From Rhodococcus tukisamuensis NBRC 100609 (GTDB taxonomy: Bacteria > Actinomycetota > Actinomycetes > Mycobacteriales > Mycobacteriaceae), in contig NZ_BCXG01000001.1 of NCBI RefSeq assembly GCF_001894985.1, positions 124,001 to 188,000 of the forward strand: a DNA stretch of 64,000 nucleotides, given 5' to 3'. Below the pieces are notes generated by a model. The model was given only the letters and a program-made list of their open reading frames with translations, was not told the DNA's origin and made no database searches. Within the stretch, counting starts at the first letter, position 1, and every line of letters starts with the position of its first letter. Of the stretch, positions 43,901 to 56,172 are shown one piece after another. The translations under genes were made by a program, and so were the position numbers.

Positions 43901-46900
43901 CCTGGTGGTCCCGACGGCGACCGGCGACCGGCTGGTCGCGTACGTGGTTCCCGTGCCGGGCGCGGACCTCGACACCGAGGCTCTGCGTACCTTCGGGGGC
44001 GGGCTGTTGCCGAGCTACATGCTGCCCGAGGCGATCGTCGCGCTCGACGCGTTCCCACTGAACACCTCCGGCAAGTTGGACCGGAAGGCGTTGCCGGCGC
44101 CGGAGTTCGAGGCAAAGGTGTTCCGTGCGCCCGCCACCTCGACCGAGCGGGTCGTGGCGACGGTGTTCGCTGAGGTCCTGGGCGTCGAGCGGGTCGGCGC
44201 CGACGACGACTTCTTCGCACTCGGCGGCAACTCGCTGGTCGCGACGCAGGTCGCCGCGAGGCTGGGCCGGGCCCTCGACACCCGGATCCCGGTCCGGGAG
44301 CTGTTCGACGCACCGACGGTGACGGCCCTGGCCGCCCGGGTGGCCGGGCTCGCCGGAACCGGCGGCCGGGTTGTGCTGGCACCGCAGCCCCGACCCGACC
44401 GGGTCCCGTTGTCCCCGGCGCAGTCCCGCATGTGGTTCCTCAACCGGTTCGACCCCGAGTCCGACGCCTACCACCTCCCCGCGGTGCTCCGACTGTCCGG
44501 CGAACTCGACACGGCGGCGCTGCAGGCCGCCGTCGGCGACGTGCTGGCCCGCCACGAGGTGCTGCGCACGGTGTACCCCGAGGCCGACGGCGCTCCGCAC
44601 CAGCAGGTGCTCGATCCGCAGGCGAGCGTGCCGGACCTCGGGCCCGTCGACATCGACGAGGCGCACCTGCACGGCGCCGTGACCGAGCTGGTCCTGACAC
44701 CGTTCGACGTGACCGTCGAGGTGCCGCTGCGCGCGCGCCTGCTGCGACTCGGAGACGCCGACTTCGTCCTGGCCATGGTGGTACACCACATTGCGGCGGA
44801 CGGGTTCTCGCTCGGACCGCTGACTCGGGACGTGATGCTCGCCTACGCCGCCCGGGTCAACGGCCAGGCACCGTCCTGGGCGCCGCTGCCGGTGCAGTAC
44901 GCCGACTACACGATCTGGCAGCGAGCCGTCCTGGGTTCCGAGACCGACCCGTCGAGCGTGGCGGCCGGCCAGCTCGCGTACTGGCGCACCGAGCTCGACG
45001 GCCTGCCCGCGGTGCTCGACCTGCCGCTGGACCGGCCGCGTCCCGCGGTGGCGTCGAACCGAGGTGGCAGTGAGTCGTTCACCATCGACGCGCGGCTGCA
45101 CGCCGCCGTCGAGGCACTGGCCGCGGCCCACGGCGCCAGCCCGTTCATGGTGGTGCACACCGCGCTCGCGGTGCTGCTGTCGAGGTTCGGCGGCGGCGAC
45201 GACATCGCGATCGGAACCCCCGTCGCGGGCCGCGGCGAGCAGGCACTCGACGACCTCGTGGGCATGTTCGTCGGCACCCTGGTGCTGCGCACCCGCACAG
45301 ACCGGCAGGACAGCTTCGCCGATCTCCTCGGCCGGGTCCGGGAGACGGACCTGCGGGCCTTCGGCAATGCCGACCTGCCGTTCGAGCGGATCGTGGAGGC
45401 CGTGGATCCCGTTCGCTCGCAGTCGTACTCGCCGCTGTTCCAGGTGAGCCTGGCATTCCAGAACCTGGCGCAGCGGGGCCTGGAACTGGGTGGCCTGCGG
45501 ATCGAGCCGGTGACTCTGCCGGTCACCACCACACAGTTCGACCTCGACTTCGTGTGCGTCGACCACCACGACGAGTCCGGCGCAGCCGCCGGCATCGAGG
45601 TGCAGCTCACCTACGCCGCCGACCTCTTCGACACCGCCACCGCGCACCGGTTGGCGGACGGACTGGCGCGGATCCTGGCCGACGCCGTCGCCGAGCCCGC
45701 GTCCGCGGTCGCCGACCTCGCGGTGGCCGCGCCCGCGGAACGTCGCGCGATGCTGGAGTCCTGGAACGAGACCGGGCGCGCGGTCGAGTCGGCGACCCTC
45801 GCCGACCTGCTCGCCGCACAGGCCGCCGTCCGCCCCGACGACGTCGCCGTGGTGTTCGAGGGACGCTCCCTGACGTACCGGGAGTTCGACGGCCGGGTGA
45901 GCCGGCTGGCACGGCTGCTGATCGCGGCCGGCGTCGGGCCGGAGACCCTGGTCGCGGTGGCCCTCGAGAGGTCCTTCGAGATGCTCGTTGCGATGCAGGC
46001 GGTTGTCCGGGCGGGCGGCGCCTACGTGCCGATCGACCCCGAACATCCCGCCGAACGCATTGCCTACGTGCTGGACTCGGCCGCTCCCGAGCTGGTGCTG
46101 GCCACCGCGGCCGTCGCCACGGAGCTACCTGGCGACGCCCGTGTGGTCGAGGTCGACACCGTCGACCTCGACGGCTTCTCCGACGCGCCGGTCACAGACG
46201 CGGAGCGGCCGTGTCCGCTGCGGCCGGCGAACACGGCCTACGTGATCTACACGTCCGGCTCGACCGGGCGTCCCAAGGGCGTCGCCGTCGACCACGCGGC
46301 GATCGTGAACCAGTTGCGCTGGCTGGCAGCCGAGTACGGCGTCGACGCCGCCGACCGGATCATGCAGCGGGCCCCGATCACCTTCGACGTGTCCGTCTGG
46401 GAGTGCTTCCTGCCTGCCGCCGTCGGCGCCCGGCTGGTGATCACCCGGCCGGGCGGGCACCGGGAACTGGACTACCTCGCCGCCGTGATGCGCGAGCACC
46501 GGATCACCGTGGCCGAGTTCGTCCCGTCCGTCCTGGCGGCGCTGCTGGCGGAGGGGCACGCGGACGCGCTCGGGTCGCTGCGGCACCTGTTCGCCGGCGG
46601 CGAGGAACTCACTGCGGAGCTGGCGCAGTCGCTGCGCGGGGGCTGCGCGGGCGCGATCCACAACACCTACGGTCCCACCGAGGCCGCGATCACCACCACG
46701 TTCCACGAGCTGACCGACGCGCAGGACGCCGGCGTGCCGATCGGCAGGCCGGTGTGGAACACCCGCGCCTACGTGCTCGACCCGCAGCTGCGCCCGGTCC
46801 CGGTCGGCGTCGCCGGTGAGCTGTACCTGGCCGGCGACCAGCTGGCCCGCGGATACCAGGGGCGGGTGGACCTGACCGCGGACCGGTTCGTGGCCAACCC

Positions 46901-49900
46901 GTTCACCCCGGGCACCCGGATGTACCGCACCGGCGACCTGGTGAGGTGGGCCACGGCGGCCGGACCGGACGCCGCGGGTGAGCTGGTCTACCTGGGGCGC
47001 ACCGACTTCCAGGTGAAGATCCGCGGCCTGCGGATCGAGCTGGGCGAGATCGAGTCCGCGTTGACCGCCCAACCGGGCGTCAGTCAGGCGGTCGTCCTCG
47101 AGTCCCGCGGCCGCCTGGTGGCGTACGTGGTGGGCGCCGGTCTGGTGGCGAGCGAGCTGCAGGCCGCGTTGGCCAGGCTGCTGCCGTCGTACATGGTGCC
47201 GACCGCGATCGTCGAACTCGCGGAGTTCCCACTGAGCTCGGCGGGCAAGCTGGACCGCCGCGCGCTGCCGGACCCGGAACCGGCGGCGCGCGAGTTCCGC
47301 GCACCGGCGACGCCGACGGAGGTCCTCGTCGCCGGGGTGTACGCGGACGTGCTCGGCGCGGACCGCGTCGGCGCCGACGACAGCTTCTTCGACCTCGGTG
47401 GCAACTCGCTCAGCGCGACCCGGGTGCTCGGCCGCCTCAACGAGGCCGCGGGCACGGCGGTCGCGCTCCGGTCGCTGTTCGAGACGCCCGCCGTCTCGGA
47501 GCTGGCCGCTGCCCTCGACTCGGCCGAACGCCGGAACCGGACGGCCCTGGTTGGCCGGCCGCGACCGGAGCGGATTCCGTTGTCGTTGGCCCAGAACCGG
47601 GTCTGGTTCCTCAACCAGTTCGACCCGGAGTCGGCCGCCTACAACATCCCGCTGGCGATCCGGCTGTCCGGTGAGCTCGACGCGGCGTCGCTGAGCGCGG
47701 CGGTCCACGACGTGCTGGAACGGCACGAGTCGCTGCGCACCGTGTTCCCGGACGACGGCGACGGCCCCGTGCAGGTGGTGCTCCCGGCACGCGAGGTGGA
47801 ACTCGACCTGACACCGGTCGAGGTGACGGAGCAGGAACTGCCCGCCCGGGTGCAGGAGATCCTCGGCGGCGGCTTCGACGTCACCGCGTCGGTGCCGATC
47901 CGCGGCCGGTTGTTGCGCACCGGTGCGGCCGAGTACGCACTGGTGCTGGCGGTCCACCACATCAGTGCCGACGGCGTCTCGATGGGGCCGCTGGCGCGAG
48001 ACGTGATGGCGGCGTACGCCTCCCGCAGTGCGGGGCAGGTGCCGGTGTGGGAGCCGTTGGCCGTGCAGTACGCGGACTTCGCGTTGTGGCAGCGGGAGGC
48101 GCTGGGGTCCGAGGAGGATCCGGAGTCGGTGGCGTCGGGGCAGATTCGGTACTGGCGCGACGCGCTCGACGGGCTGCCGGACGTGCTGGCGTTGCCGACG
48201 GACCGGCCGCGGCCGGCGGTGGCCTCGCAGCGCGGGGACACGGTGCGTTTCGAGTTGGACGCGCAGACGGTGGTGCGGCTGGAGCGGACGGCCCGCGAGC
48301 ACGGGGCGTCGGTGTTCATGGTGCTGCACGCGGCGTTCGCGGTGGTGCTGGCGCGGCTGGCGTCGACGGCGGATGTGGCCGTGGGTACGCCGGTGGGCGG
48401 TCGTGGGGAGGCGGCGCTCGACGATCTGGTCGGCATGTTCGTCAACACCCTCGTCCTGCGTACCAGGGTGAGTGCGGCGGAATCCTTCGGCGACCTGCTC
48501 GGCCGTGTCCGGGAGACCGACCTCGCCGCCTTCGGTCACGCAGACGTCCCGTTCGAGGGGCTGGTCGACGTGCTCGAACCGACACGCTCGCAGTCGTACT
48601 CGCCGCTGTTCCAGGTGGCGCTGGCGCTCGAGCATCGCGGCGACACCACCTTCGAGCTGCCGGGTCTGACGGTGTCCGAGTTCCCCTTCGACGCCCAGGT
48701 CAGCCACTTCGACCTGGCGATGACCCTGGCGGAGAGCGACGACCCGGACGCCGGGATGGGCGGTGCGCTGCGCTACGCGAGCGACCTGTTCGACCGGTCG
48801 TCCGCGCAGGCGATCGCCGACCGGTTCGTCCGGGTACTCGGCGTCGTGGCCTCGGACCCGGCCGTCACCGTCGGGGACATCGACCTGCTCGACGAGTCCG
48901 AGACCGCGGCACTCGCCCCGGTCCGGGGCCTCCCCACCGCCGAACCGACAACCCTTGCCGCACTGATCGACTCGGCCGTCTCCGCGAACCCCGACGGGGT
49001 CGCCCTGGTGTGGAACGAGCGCGAGTACTCCTACCGCGACGCCGATGCCCGCGCCGCCCTCCTGGCCCGGATGCTGCTCGGTCACGGCGTCGGGCCGGAG
49101 GACTTCGTCGCCCTCGCGCTGCCGCGTTCCCTCGACTCGGTGCTGGCGGTGTGGGCGGTCGCGAAGACCGGTGCCGCGTACCTGCCGGTGGACCCGACGT
49201 ACCCGACCGATCGCATCGAGCACATGCTCGGCGATTCCGGGGCGGTCATCGGGGTGACGGTGTCCGCGGAGCGGGACTCGTTGCCGGACAACGTGAACTG
49301 GCTCGTCCTCGACGCGACCTCCACCGTTGCCGCCGAGGGTGCCGCCACCCCGGTCACCGCCGCCGACCGTCACGGCACGGTCCGCGTCGACAACCCCGCC
49401 TACATGATCTACACCTCGGGTTCGACGGGCCTGCCGAAGGGCGTCGTCGTCACCAACAGCGGCATCGCGAACCTGGCAGCGGAGCGGCGCGAGCACTACC
49501 GCATCGATGCCGCCGCCCGGTTCCTGCACAAGGCGTCGCCGAGCTTCGACATGGCGGTCGGCGAGATGGTCTCGGCCCTCAGCGCCGCGGCCACCCTGGT
49601 GATCGCCCCGACCACGGTGGTCGCCGGCGAGGAACTCGCGGACCTGCTGGACCGCCAACGCGTCACCCACGCGCTGATCACCCCCGCGGTGCTCGCGACG
49701 ATGGATCCCGGCGGGCATCCGCTGCTGCGCGTCCTCGGCGTGGGCGGCGAGGCCTGCACCTCGGAACTGGTCGCCCGCTGGCAACCCGGTCGCGTCATGC
49801 TCAACGGCTACGGGCCGACCGAGGCCACCGACATCTCGACGGTCGGGGACCTCGTCGCGGGCGCTCCGATCACCATCGGGGTGCCGGTGCGCGGATTCGA

Positions 49901-52900
49901 GGTCGTGGTGCTCGACACCCGGCTGCGGCCGGTGCCCGCCGGGGTGACGGGTGAGCTGTACGTCGCGGGTCCGGCCCTCGCCCGTGGCTACCACGCGAGG
50001 CACGCGCTGACCGCCGACCGCTTCGTCGCGAATCCGTACGGCGGCCCCGGCGACCGCATGTACCGAACCGGCGACGTGGTCCGGTGGAACGCGGCCGGGG
50101 AACTCGAGTACTTCGGCCGCGGCGACAGCCAGGTCAAGTTGCGCGGCAACCGGATCGAGCTCGGCGAGATCGAGGCCGCCGCGATGCACTGCGACGGCGT
50201 CGGGCAGGCCGCCGCCGTCGTCGTCGACACCCCGGCCGGGCAGCGGCTGGCGGCGTACCTGGCGCCGGCGGCCGGCCACACGGTCATCGCCGCGGAGGTC
50301 GCGGCCGCGCTGGCCGCCGCGCTGCCGGGTCCGATGGTCCCGGACGCCTACGTGGTGGTCGAGTCGTTGCCGGTGACGGTGAACGGGAAGCTCGACCGGC
50401 GAGCCCTGCCCGAACCAGTGTTCGTGGCACGCCGCTCCGAGTACCGGGAACCGTCCGGCGAACTGGAGGTTCTGGTCGCGTCGGTGTTCGAGGAGGTGCT
50501 CGGCGTCGACACCGTCGGCGCGGACGATCACTTCTTCGACCTCGGTGGCAACTCGCTGTCCGCGACGAGGGTCGTCTCCCGGGTGAACCGGGTCGCCGGC
50601 ACGTCGCTGACGGTGCGCGCGCTGTTCCAGGACCCGACGGTCGCCGGGGTGGCGGCGTGGGCCGCCGCCGGTGCGCAACGCGCCGGGCGCCCGGCGCTGC
50701 CCGAACTCGTGGCCGGCCCGCGTCCGGAGCGGATTCCGTTGTCGTTGGCCCAGAACCGAATGTGGTTCCTGAACCAGATGGTGCCGGACTCGGCGGCCTA
50801 CAACATCCCGCTGGCCATCGGACTGTCCGGTGACCTCGACGTCGCGGCGCTGCAGGAGGCCGTCCGGGACGTGCTGGAACGGCACGAGTCGCTGCGCACC
50901 GCCTACCCGGACGACGGCGACGGACCGGTGCAGACGATCCTGCCCGCCGACCTCGTCGACCTGGACCTGTCCCCGATCGCGGTGACCGCCGACGAGCTTC
51001 CCGGGCTGGTCCTCGAGACGTTGAGCCGGGGCTTCGACGTCACCACGGGCCCGCCGGTCCGGGGTCGGCTGCTTCGCGCGGAGCCTGGGTCCACCGGCTC
51101 CGACGAACACGTGCTGGTCATGGTCATCCACCACATTGCCGGCGACGGCGTCTCGATGGGGCCGCTGGCGCGAGACGTGATGGCGGCGTACGCCTCCCGC
51201 AGTGCGGGGCAGGTGCCGGTGTGGGAGCCGTTGGCCGTGCAGTACGCGGACTTCGCGTTGTGGCAGCGGGAGGCGCTGGGGTCCGAGGAGGATCCGGAGT
51301 CGGTGGCGTCGGGGCAGATTCGGTACTGGCGCGACGCGCTCGACGGGCTGCCGGACGTGCTGGCGTTGCCGACGGACCGGCCGCGGCCGGCGGTGGCCTC
51401 GCAGCGCGGGGACACGGTGCGTTTCGAGTTGGACGCGCAGACGGTGGTGCGGCTGGAGCGGACGGCCCGCGAGCACGGGGCGTCGGTGTTCATGGTGCTG
51501 CACGCGGCGTTCGCGGTGGTGCTGGCGCGGCTGGCGTCGACGGCGGATGTGGCCGTGGGTACGCCGGTGGGCGGTCGTGGGGAGGCGGCGCTCGACGATC
51601 TGGTCGGCATGTTCGTCAACACGTTGGTGCTCCGGACCCGGATCGATCCCGGTGCGAGTTTCGCCACGCTCCTCGGCGAGGTCCGGGACGCCGATCTGGG
51701 TGCATTCAGCCACGCCGACCTGCCGTTCGAGCGGCTGGTCGACGTGCTCGAACCGACACGCTCGCAGTCGTATTCGCCGTTGTTCCAGGTTGCCCTGGCC
51801 TTCGAGCATCGGGGTGACACCGAGTTCGCACTGCCCGGGCTCACGGTCTCCGCGTTGCCGTTCGAGCCGGCCGTCGCGCAGTTCGACCTCGCGCTGACCG
51901 TTGCCGAGGCCCCGGGAGATGCGGACGCGCCGACCACCATGTCCGCGAGCCTCAACTACGCGAGCGACCTCTTCGACCGGTCGTCCGCCCAGACGATCGC
52001 CGACCGCTTCGTTCGGGTCCTCGCAGCCGCGGTGGCCGAGCCGACGGCGACCGTCGGAGACCTCGACCTCCTCGATGCCGCCGAACAGGCGGAGCTGGCG
52101 CCGGTACGCGGGCTGCCCGCCGCCGGGCCGACCACCCTGGCGGGCCTGATCGAGGCGGCGGTCGCGTCGAACCCCGACGGGCTCGCGTTGTGGTGGCAGG
52201 GACGTTCCTGGACGTACCGGGAGGCCGACGAGCACTCCACCCGTCTCGCCCGGGTGCTGCTCGGTCGCGGCGTCGGACCCGAGGACTTCGTCGCGGTCGC
52301 GCTGACCCGTTCCGCGGAGTCGGTGCTCACGGTGTGGGCGGTCGCCAAGACCGGTGCCGCGTACGTGCCGGTCGACCCGAACTACCCGGCCGACCGGATC
52401 GCGCACATGGTGTCCGATTCCGGTGCCGCGCTGGGGATCACCCGGGTGGGGGAGCGGTCCGGACTGCCGGACTCCCTCGACTGGCTGACGCTGGACGAGT
52501 TGGACGTCGACGCGAGCCAGGCCGCACCGATCACCGATGCCGAGCGAGATCGGCCGCTGCGGGTGGCCAACCCGGCGTACGTGATCTACACGTCCGGCTC
52601 GACCGGGAGGCCGAAGGGCGTCGTGGTCACCCATGGTGGGCTGGCGAATCTGGCGGCGGAGCGCCGCGAGCACTACCGGGTCACCCCGGACGCGCGGTTC
52701 CTGCACAACACGTCGCCGAGCTTCGACATGGCGGTCGGCGAGATGGTCTCGGCGTTGTCGGCGGCGGCGACGCTGGTGATCACCCCGCCGTCGGTGCTCG
52801 GCGGCGAGGACCTGGCAGAACTTCTTGTCGCGCAGCGGGTCACGCATGCGCTGATCACCCCGGCGATGCTGTCGTCCGTGGATCCGGCCGGGCTCGACGA

Positions 52901-54719
52901 TCTGCGGGTCCTCGGTGTCGGCGGCGAGGCGTGCACCGCGGAGTTGGTGGCGCGGTGGGCGCCGGGCCGGACGATGCTCAACGGCTACGGTCCGACGGAG
53001 GCCACCGACATCTCGACCGTCGGCGACCTGGCGGCGGGGGCACCGGTCACGATCGGCGGACCGGTGCGCGGGTTCGAGGTGATGGTCCTCGACGCTCGCC
53101 TGCGGCCGGTGCCGGTCGGGGTGGCGGGCGAGCTGTACGTGGCGGGTCCGGCGTTGGCACGGGGATACCACGCCCGGTTCGGGTTGACAGCGGAGCGTTT
53201 CGTGGCGAATCCGTTTGGCGGCCCGGGTGATCGGATGTACCGGACGGGTGACGTGGTCCGGTGGCGCGCCCTCGGGCAGTTGGAGTACAGCGGTCGCAGC
53301 GACCATCAGGTGAAGGTCCGGGGCCACCGGATCGAGCTCGGCGAGATCGACGCTGCGGTGGCGAACCATCCCGACGTCGAGTTCGCGGTGACCCTGGGCC
53401 GGCAGACGCCGGCGGGGGAGACCGCGCTGGTCTCGTACGTGGTGCCCGTCGCCGGAGCCGAGCCGCAGGCCGCGAAGGTCGTGGCCTTCGTCTCCGAGTT
53501 CCTGCCCCGGCACATGGTGCCCGCCGCGGTCGTCGTCATCGAGGCCCTGCCGATGACCCCGACCGGCAAGCTGGACGAGAAGGCACTGCCGACACCGGCA
53601 TTCCAGGCACGCCGGACCGAGTACCGGGCCCCGGGCACGGACTCGGAGCGCCTGGTCGCGGCGGTGTTCGCGGAGGTCCTCGGCGTCGACGCCGTCGGCG
53701 CGGACGACCACTTCTTCGACCTCGGCGGCAACTCGCTGTCCGCGATGCGGGCACTGTCCAGGCTGCGGGCGGGCGCCGACGTGCCGGTGTCGTTGCAGTG
53801 GCTGATGACCGATCCCACCCCGGCGTCCATCGCCGCCCGAATGGATTCGGCGGGTGTGGACGGTGACTCGGCGCTCGAGGTGGTGCTGCCCATTCGTACG
53901 GCGGGACGCGCGCACCCCGTCTTCTTCGTCCACCCGATCGTCGGGCTGTCCTGGTGCTACACCGGATTCGCGGCGTACCTGGACCGGGACCGGCCCGTGT
54001 ACGGCATCCAGTCCCCGGCGGCGGTGGGCGGGGAGGAGCCTGCCGGTTCGATCGACGAACTCGCCGCCCGGTACCTGCGCGAGATCCGCCGGATCCAGCC
54101 GGAAGGGCCGTACCACCTGGTCGGCTGGTCGCTGGGCGGGGTGATCGCGCACGCCATGGCCGTTCAGTTGCAGGAGGCCGGCCAGCAGGTCGGTGCCCTG
54201 GCGCTGCTCGACAGCTACGCGACGCCGCAGGAGCAGGACACAGCGGACGAGTTGCCAGTCGACGACCTGCTGGCCGGGTTCGGCGTGGAAGCAGCGCTCG
54301 GGGAGCTGAGGGACTTGGGCGATCTGGGGGACCCGGGGAACCCGGACCCGCTGGCGATGTTCGACGACCTCGCGGCGCTCGGCGGTCCGCTGTCGGTACT
54401 CACCCGGGAGCGGGCGCAGCGCCTGCTCGACGCGGCCACCCACAACGGGGATCTGATGGCGCGGCACCGGCCGGGTGTCTTCGACGGGGACGTCCTGTTC
54501 TTCAGCGCCGTGGTCGAGGATCCTGCGCTGACGCGGGCAGTGGGTACCTGGCAGCCCTTCGTCGCCGGCCGCATCGCCAACCACGCGGTCGAGAGCACCC
54601 ACTGGCAGATGACCTCGCCCGCGGCGCTCGAGGTGGCGGGCCCGGTGCTCGGCGACTACCTCGACGCCGCGGCGGGCGAGGCGACACGGCTCACCGACAG
54701 GACGGAGGCCGACCGATGA
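37908..54719 (+). CDS. five-module nonribosomal peptide synthetase with terminal thioesterase
   Basis: Single 5603-aa synthetase predicted to assemble a pentapeptide, order C-A-T five times, then TE. C-domain HHxxxDG motifs are at nt 38460, 41620, 44790, 47955 and 51130 (HHIALDG, HHIAADG, HHIAADG, HHISADG, HHIAGDG). Carrier serines are Ser1054, Ser2109, Ser3167, Ser4216 and Ser5276, and the TE triad is Ser5408 (GWSLGG), Asp5435 and His5565. Pocket residues read DAFLVGSIV, DVWDFILVS, DVWEFGTIT, DMGLGGGDI and DMGLGGGDI; none matches a code I can assign with confidence. Modules 4 and 5 should use the same monomer. No epimerase, methyltransferase or cyclisation domain is seen. The leading C domain implies an acyl or other starter. 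The ATG at 37908 is one of several possible starts up to 38055. Confidence 0.93.
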   Translation: MVTRVRRDVGMRAPHVRTEILESSPLQAAVDGSAADLLPSEIQPSEIAAMSATRAFPLSAAQRGMWFAQHLTSDVPLTIAQYVEVRGALDVDALRRAGLAAAHEFGTGMLRIVELDGEPHQVVDLTLGDEVGYLDFAADPDPERAAHDWMRAEHTAPLNLLTDRLINAVVLRVGPDLHYWYSRIHHIALDGFGAMTFMNRAAELYTAAVLAAEPPKALAGDLTAVYDAELQYRGSTRFAADRDYWAAKTGALPPARSLAGRSAPVAACSRVVGGVLPGESPDPRFTPAAVAAMAAYLAHLTGETDIVLSLPVSARTNAVLRRSGGMVSNVVPLRVSITPETTVAELVAAMSLELTGALRHQRYRHEDIRRDAGAAAERGFFGPAVNVMNFHSEIRLGELTGHFHVLSTGPVEDLSVNIYPAVAGRSSRIDFEANPNLYGEAELAAHRDRFVGLLAEFRAGDPDRPVFGLSVLTAAERAALVPARGPAALAPRLLPDLLAAGVRANPDGAALLDGFGSPAGETETSYRELDARANRLARVLLARGVGPGTFVGVSLPRSAESVLAVWAVAKAGGAFVPVDPAYPAQRIAHMVDDSGVALGLTDLAHRAGLPAGTHWLALDDPEFARACAGFSDAPVTPAERGGALTPAHPAYMIYTSGSTGLPKGVVVTHTGLADFAAEARPELGVSAQSRVLRFSSSSFDASVFEMVQAFSAGAAMVIAPPEVHVGADLTALLRTARVTHILCAPALLGTVDPSALDHLEAVVVGGDVCPPDLVARFGDRCRFVNSYGPTETTIVITATPPLTAASLGLGASASGTVGIGAPIQGARALVLDRWLRPVPVGTTGELYLGGPGLARGYHRRPALTASRFVADPHGGPGELLYRTGDLVRWQRDERGGHALEYVGRSDFQVQVRGFRIELGEIDAVLSGHPGVEFAVTTAHRMPDGGTVPAAYVLPRAPGRDGADAGGLDSLTTYLAARLPSYMVPASITVLDAVPTTPAGKLDRRALPAPVFATAEFVAPSSALELLVAEVFAEVLGTVEPVGAGDNFFGLGGTSLSATRVIGRLNEAAGVSLAVRALFEAPTVVGLASAVESAERSDRPALDAGSRPDRIPLSPAQTRVWFLNSFDPESAADNLPLALRLTGALDVAALAAALSDVVARHESLRTVYPDSADGPHQVVLPASEAAPALAPVRVPAADAAARVAALATTGFDVSGEVPLRAALFEVGSDDHVLAVVVHHIAADGYSLGPLARDVMLAYAARAAGEAPGWPALAVHYADYSLWHRALLGSETDARSLVTRQIDYWRGVLADLPDQLSLPTDRPRPTRQSHRGGEVAFTIDADTHRRLHEFASAHGASLFMAVHAAYAVLLGRLAGTGDVAIGAPVAGRGERALDDVVGMFVNTLVLRTRFTASDTFEDLLLRTRGSDLDAFSHADLPFERLVEILNPNRSNARHPLFQVALSFQNLTPTAFTLPGLEVSQLDAAATVAKFDLHLTLVHRADGAVDATFTYAADLFDEATVVSFGDRLLRIMRAAVLDPTTPVGDLDMLSGAERRELVRARGQAERFVADEYLFDGFADRVRRAPDAVALVFERESLTYAEFAARVNRLARFLIGEGVGPESLVALGMRRSLDLVVGMYAVLTAGGGYVPVDPDHPAERIGYILRASDPVCVLTTERDGFEAAGERSVLRIDTLDLSAMSDAPVTDVDRLSALRSDDVAYVIFTSGSTGRPKGVTVSHRAIVNQMAWMAHEYGLGPSDVYLQKTATTFDVSLWGYFLPLRVGATLILATADGHGDPGYLADIIREHSVTATDFVPSMLSVFAAAVSHADLATLRHLFVIGEALPSATVGEFTRVSGARVHNLYGPTEAAVSITYADVTDTATDGSVSIGVPEWNSRVHVLDSRLHPVPAGVPGELYLAGVQLARGYLGRVDLTSDRFVADPFSVSGERMYRTGDLARRSGDGSLEYLGRTDFQVKFRGQRIELGEIETALLSHEGVLGAAVLVVPTATGDRLVAYVVPVPGADLDTEALRTFGGGLLPSYMLPEAIVALDAFPLNTSGKLDRKALPAPEFEAKVFRAPATSTERVVATVFAEVLGVERVGADDDFFALGGNSLVATQVAARLGRALDTRIPVRELFDAPTVTALAARVAGLAGTGGRVVLAPQPRPDRVPLSPAQSRMWFLNRFDPESDAYHLPAVLRLSGELDTAALQAAVGDVLARHEVLRTVYPEADGAPHQQVLDPQASVPDLGPVDIDEAHLHGAVTELVLTPFDVTVEVPLRARLLRLGDADFVLAMVVHHIAADGFSLGPLTRDVMLAYAARVNGQAPSWAPLPVQYADYTIWQRAVLGSETDPSSVAAGQLAYWRTELDGLPAVLDLPLDRPRPAVASNRGGSESFTIDARLHAAVEALAAAHGASPFMVVHTALAVLLSRFGGGDDIAIGTPVAGRGEQALDDLVGMFVGTLVLRTRTDRQDSFADLLGRVRETDLRAFGNADLPFERIVEAVDPVRSQSYSPLFQVSLAFQNLAQRGLELGGLRIEPVTLPVTTTQFDLDFVCVDHHDESGAAAGIEVQLTYAADLFDTATAHRLADGLARILADAVAEPASAVADLAVAAPAERRAMLESWNETGRAVESATLADLLAAQAAVRPDDVAVVFEGRSLTYREFDGRVSRLARLLIAAGVGPETLVAVALERSFEMLVAMQAVVRAGGAYVPIDPEHPAERIAYVLDSAAPELVLATAAVATELPGDARVVEVDTVDLDGFSDAPVTDAERPCPLRPANTAYVIYTSGSTGRPKGVAVDHAAIVNQLRWLAAEYGVDAADRIMQRAPITFDVSVWECFLPAAVGARLVITRPGGHRELDYLAAVMREHRITVAEFVPSVLAALLAEGHADALGSLRHLFAGGEELTAELAQSLRGGCAGAIHNTYGPTEAAITTTFHELTDAQDAGVPIGRPVWNTRAYVLDPQLRPVPVGVAGELYLAGDQLARGYQGRVDLTADRFVANPFTPGTRMYRTGDLVRWATAAGPDAAGELVYLGRTDFQVKIRGLRIELGEIESALTAQPGVSQAVVLESRGRLVAYVVGAGLVASELQAALARLLPSYMVPTAIVELAEFPLSSAGKLDRRALPDPEPAAREFRAPATPTEVLVAGVYADVLGADRVGADDSFFDLGGNSLSATRVLGRLNEAAGTAVALRSLFETPAVSELAAALDSAERRNRTALVGRPRPERIPLSLAQNRVWFLNQFDPESAAYNIPLAIRLSGELDAASLSAAVHDVLERHESLRTVFPDDGDGPVQVVLPAREVELDLTPVEVTEQELPARVQEILGGGFDVTASVPIRGRLLRTGAAEYALVLAVHHISADGVSMGPLARDVMAAYASRSAGQVPVWEPLAVQYADFALWQREALGSEEDPESVASGQIRYWRDALDGLPDVLALPTDRPRPAVASQRGDTVRFELDAQTVVRLERTAREHGASVFMVLHAAFAVVLARLASTADVAVGTPVGGRGEAALDDLVGMFVNTLVLRTRVSAAESFGDLLGRVRETDLAAFGHADVPFEGLVDVLEPTRSQSYSPLFQVALALEHRGDTTFELPGLTVSEFPFDAQVSHFDLAMTLAESDDPDAGMGGALRYASDLFDRSSAQAIADRFVRVLGVVASDPAVTVGDIDLLDESETAALAPVRGLPTAEPTTLAALIDSAVSANPDGVALVWNEREYSYRDADARAALLARMLLGHGVGPEDFVALALPRSLDSVLAVWAVAKTGAAYLPVDPTYPTDRIEHMLGDSGAVIGVTVSAERDSLPDNVNWLVLDATSTVAAEGAATPVTAADRHGTVRVDNPAYMIYTSGSTGLPKGVVVTNSGIANLAAERREHYRIDAAARFLHKASPSFDMAVGEMVSALSAAATLVIAPTTVVAGEELADLLDRQRVTHALITPAVLATMDPGGHPLLRVLGVGGEACTSELVARWQPGRVMLNGYGPTEATDISTVGDLVAGAPITIGVPVRGFEVVVLDTRLRPVPAGVTGELYVAGPALARGYHARHALTADRFVANPYGGPGDRMYRTGDVVRWNAAGELEYFGRGDSQVKLRGNRIELGEIEAAAMHCDGVGQAAAVVVDTPAGQRLAAYLAPAAGHTVIAAEVAAALAAALPGPMVPDAYVVVESLPVTVNGKLDRRALPEPVFVARRSEYREPSGELEVLVASVFEEVLGVDTVGADDHFFDLGGNSLSATRVVSRVNRVAGTSLTVRALFQDPTVAGVAAWAAAGAQRAGRPALPELVAGPRPERIPLSLAQNRMWFLNQMVPDSAAYNIPLAIGLSGDLDVAALQEAVRDVLERHESLRTAYPDDGDGPVQTILPADLVDLDLSPIAVTADELPGLVLETLSRGFDVTTGPPVRGRLLRAEPGSTGSDEHVLVMVIHHIAGDGVSMGPLARDVMAAYASRSAGQVPVWEPLAVQYADFALWQREALGSEEDPESVASGQIRYWRDALDGLPDVLALPTDRPRPAVASQRGDTVRFELDAQTVVRLERTAREHGASVFMVLHAAFAVVLARLASTADVAVGTPVGGRGEAALDDLVGMFVNTLVLRTRIDPGASFATLLGEVRDADLGAFSHADLPFERLVDVLEPTRSQSYSPLFQVALAFEHRGDTEFALPGLTVSALPFEPAVAQFDLALTVAEAPGDADAPTTMSASLNYASDLFDRSSAQTIADRFVRVLAAAVAEPTATVGDLDLLDAAEQAELAPVRGLPAAGPTTLAGLIEAAVASNPDGLALWWQGRSWTYREADEHSTRLARVLLGRGVGPEDFVAVALTRSAESVLTVWAVAKTGAAYVPVDPNYPADRIAHMVSDSGAALGITRVGERSGLPDSLDWLTLDELDVDASQAAPITDAERDRPLRVANPAYVIYTSGSTGRPKGVVVTHGGLANLAAERREHYRVTPDARFLHNTSPSFDMAVGEMVSALSAAATLVITPPSVLGGEDLAELLVAQRVTHALITPAMLSSVDPAGLDDLRVLGVGGEACTAELVARWAPGRTMLNGYGPTEATDISTVGDLAAGAPVTIGGPVRGFEVMVLDARLRPVPVGVAGELYVAGPALARGYHARFGLTAERFVANPFGGPGDRMYRTGDVVRWRALGQLEYSGRSDHQVKVRGHRIELGEIDAAVANHPDVEFAVTLGRQTPAGETALVSYVVPVAGAEPQAAKVVAFVSEFLPRHMVPAAVVVIEALPMTPTGKLDEKALPTPAFQARRTEYRAPGTDSERLVAAVFAEVLGVDAVGADDHFFDLGGNSLSAMRALSRLRAGADVPVSLQWLMTDPTPASIAARMDSAGVDGDSALEVVLPIRTAGRAHPVFFVHPIVGLSWCYTGFAAYLDRDRPVYGIQSPAAVGGEEPAGSIDELAARYLREIRRIQPEGPYHLVGWSLGGVIAHAMAVQLQEAGQQVGALALLDSYATPQEQDTADELPVDDLLAGFGVEAALGELRDLGDLGDPGNPDPLAMFDDLAALGGPLSVLTRERAQRLLDAATHNGDLMARHRPGVFDGDVLFFSAVVEDPALTRAVGTWQPFVAGRIANHAVESTHWQMTSPAALEVAGPVLGDYLDAAAGEATRLTDRTEADR
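47969..48448 (+). repeat. 480-bp perfect repeat in NRPS C domain 4 (copy 1)
   Basis: Every base of this tract is repeated at 51143-51622 (offset 3174). Identity starts inside HHISADG and ends at the segment GMFVNT; sequence on either side diverges at once. The tract favours codons ending in G (GTG, TTG, GCG), whereas the flanks favour codons ending in C, so it stands out in composition too. Gene conversion between modules 4 and 5 is the simplest explanation. Confidence 0.95.
51143..51622 (+). repeat. 480-bp perfect repeat in NRPS C domain 5 (copy 2)
   Basis: Second copy of the tract at 47969-48448, read through base by base with no mismatch. It covers the central part of C domain 5, from the second half of the HHIAGDG motif to GMFVNT, and leaves the donor and acceptor ends of the domain distinct. 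Confidence 0.95.
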
Positions 54720-54855
54720 AGCTCTCGACGCGAGCGTGGCGACCTTTCCGGCGTCGCGTGGTCGGCCGCGGCCGGCAAAACCCCATGCCGCGCACCACCG
54801 TCACGGCCGGTCGGGGCCCACGCGCTGGGTCTGGCGGGCCAGGACCGGCAGGCGG

Positions 54856-55215
54856 TCAGCTGCTGGGGGCGCCGAACGGGTTGTAGACCCACACCGCGCG
54901 CATCGGGGCCTTCATCACCGGGACCAGGTCGTGTTGGACGCCGGCGGGGTCCGACTGCCGGCAGGCGACGCCCACGTAGTGGCCGTCGCCCTTGCACTCG
55001 ATGGTCCGGGTGGTGCCGAACGGGCTCAGCACGATCGCCTTGTCTGCCTTGTCGGTGAAGGCACCGGGATCCAGCGGCGCGACGAAGGCGCTGGTCTTGT
55101 CGTTGTAGGTGTTCCAGCCGTACGGGTCGTCCGGACTGGCCGCGGAGGCGGCGGGCACCAGCGTCAGTGCGGCGCCTGCGGCCAGGGCCGCGACGGCGAC
55201 TACGTGCTTGAACAT
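54856..55215 (-). CDS. small secreted protein (119 aa)
   Basis: Exported protein with a clear signal peptide (MFKHVVAVAALAAGAALTLV, probable cleavage after ASA-AS near residue 25). The mature chain of about 94 aa has two cysteines (TIECKGDGHYVGVACRQSDP) that could form a disulfide, and ends VWVYNPFGAPSS. No family is recognised. Start ATG at 55215. It converges with the NRPS gene (137 nt apart) and follows the conserved gene 55321-56139 on the same strand. No functional link to the peptide synthetase is visible. Confidence 0.7.
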   Translation of the reverse strand: MFKHVVAVAALAAGAALTLVPAASAASPDDPYGWNTYNDKTSAFVAPLDPGAFTDKADKAIVLSPFGTTRTIECKGDGHYVGVACRQSDPAGVQHDLVPVMKAPMRAVWVYNPFGAPSS

Positions 55216-55320
55216 GATGTCCCCTCACCGGGAACACCGGCGTGCCCCTCGCAGGGTATGTCGGACGGGGACGAGGTGGGCGTTACCGGCTCGGTGCCGG
55301 CTGCGCGCGGGTCTGCCGGC

Positions 55321-56139
55321 TCAGCGACCGCGGGCCTCGCGGGCGGCCGTCGTCGCGGGGTGCACCGCGATCAACCCGAGGCCGGCCCGGCGGCGGCAGT
55401 GCTTGGCCAGTTCCTGGTACACCTCGTCGCCGAGCAGTTCGGTCAGCTCCGGGGCGTAGGACTGCCACACCGGCTTCGCGCCCACGTGTGCGTCGGGCGA
55501 ACCGGAGCAGTACCAGCTCAGGTCCTCGCCGCCCTCGCCCCAGCCGCGTCGGTCGTACTCCGTGATGGTGGTCTTGAGCACCTGCTCGCCGTTCGGCCGG
55601 TCCACCCACTCCTGGGTGCGGCGGATCGGGAGCTGCCAGCACACGTCCGGCTTCACCTCGAGCGGCTCGATGCCCTTGCGCAGCGCCATCGAGTGCAGCG
55701 CGCAGCCGATACCGCCGTCGAAGCCGGGTCGGTTGAGGAAGATGCAGGCGCCCTTGTAGCGCCGGGTCCGCACGGCCGGCTCGTCGTCGAGGTCGTCCTC
55801 TTCGACGTAGCCCTTCTTGCCCAGGCCCTTGTCGATGAGCTGCCAGTCCTGCGCGGTGAGCAACTTCACTGACTTGTCGAGCTTGTCCCGGTCCTCGGCG
55901 TCGGAGAGGAAGGCGCCGTGCGAGCAGCAACCGTCGTCCGGCCGGTCGGCCACCGTGCCCTGGCACGCGGGGGTGCCGAAGACGCAGGTCCAGCGGGAAA
56001 GTAGCCAGGTCAGGTCCGCGACGACGACGTGCTCCGCGTTCGACGGGTCGACGAACTCGATCCACTCGCGGGGGAAGTCGAGGTCGACTTCGGGGGTCGG
56101 CACCATCTTGTCCGAGGGCGCGGTATTGCCTGCTGTCAC
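55321..56139 (-). CDS. conserved cysteine-rich protein (Rv0495c-like)
   Basis: Cytosolic protein of about 272 aa, the homologue by sequence style and position of mycobacterial Rv0495c, divergent from the Ppx/GppA gene. Cysteines cluster in [42 protein letters not shown] and WYCSG, with nearby histidines (CCSHGAF, CALHSMA). This resembles a metal or iron-sulfur site, though no reaction is known. The GTG at 56139 (start [16 protein letters not shown]) is chosen; the longer GTG at 56172 would abut the divergent gene with no space. The gene marks the return to the conserved chromosomal backbone after the NRPS region. Confidence 0.8.
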   Translation of the reverse strand: MTAGNTAPSDKMVPTPEVDLDFPREWIEFVDPSNAEHVVVADLTWLLSRWTCVFGTPACQGTVADRPDDGCCSHGAFLSDAEDRDKLDKSVKLLTAQDWQLIDKGLGKKGYVEEDDLDDEPAVRTRRYKGACIFLNRPGFDGGIGCALHSMALRKGIEPLEVKPDVCWQLPIRRTQEWVDRPNGEQVLKTTITEYDRRGWGEGGEDLSWYCSGSPDAHVGAKPVWQSYAPELTELLGDEVYQELAKHCRRRAGLGLIAVHPATTAAREARGR

Positions 56140-56172
56140 AGTGCCCGACGGTAGACCCAGTACCGTGGTCAC

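Noticed and set aside
54716-54886. 56-codon frame starting ATGA at the NRPS stop ([11 protein letters not shown]...)
   Set aside because: The overlap looks like translational coupling, but the product is a basic low-complexity string. It runs into the 3' end of the minus-strand secreted protein gene and resembles no MbtH or other NRPS partner.
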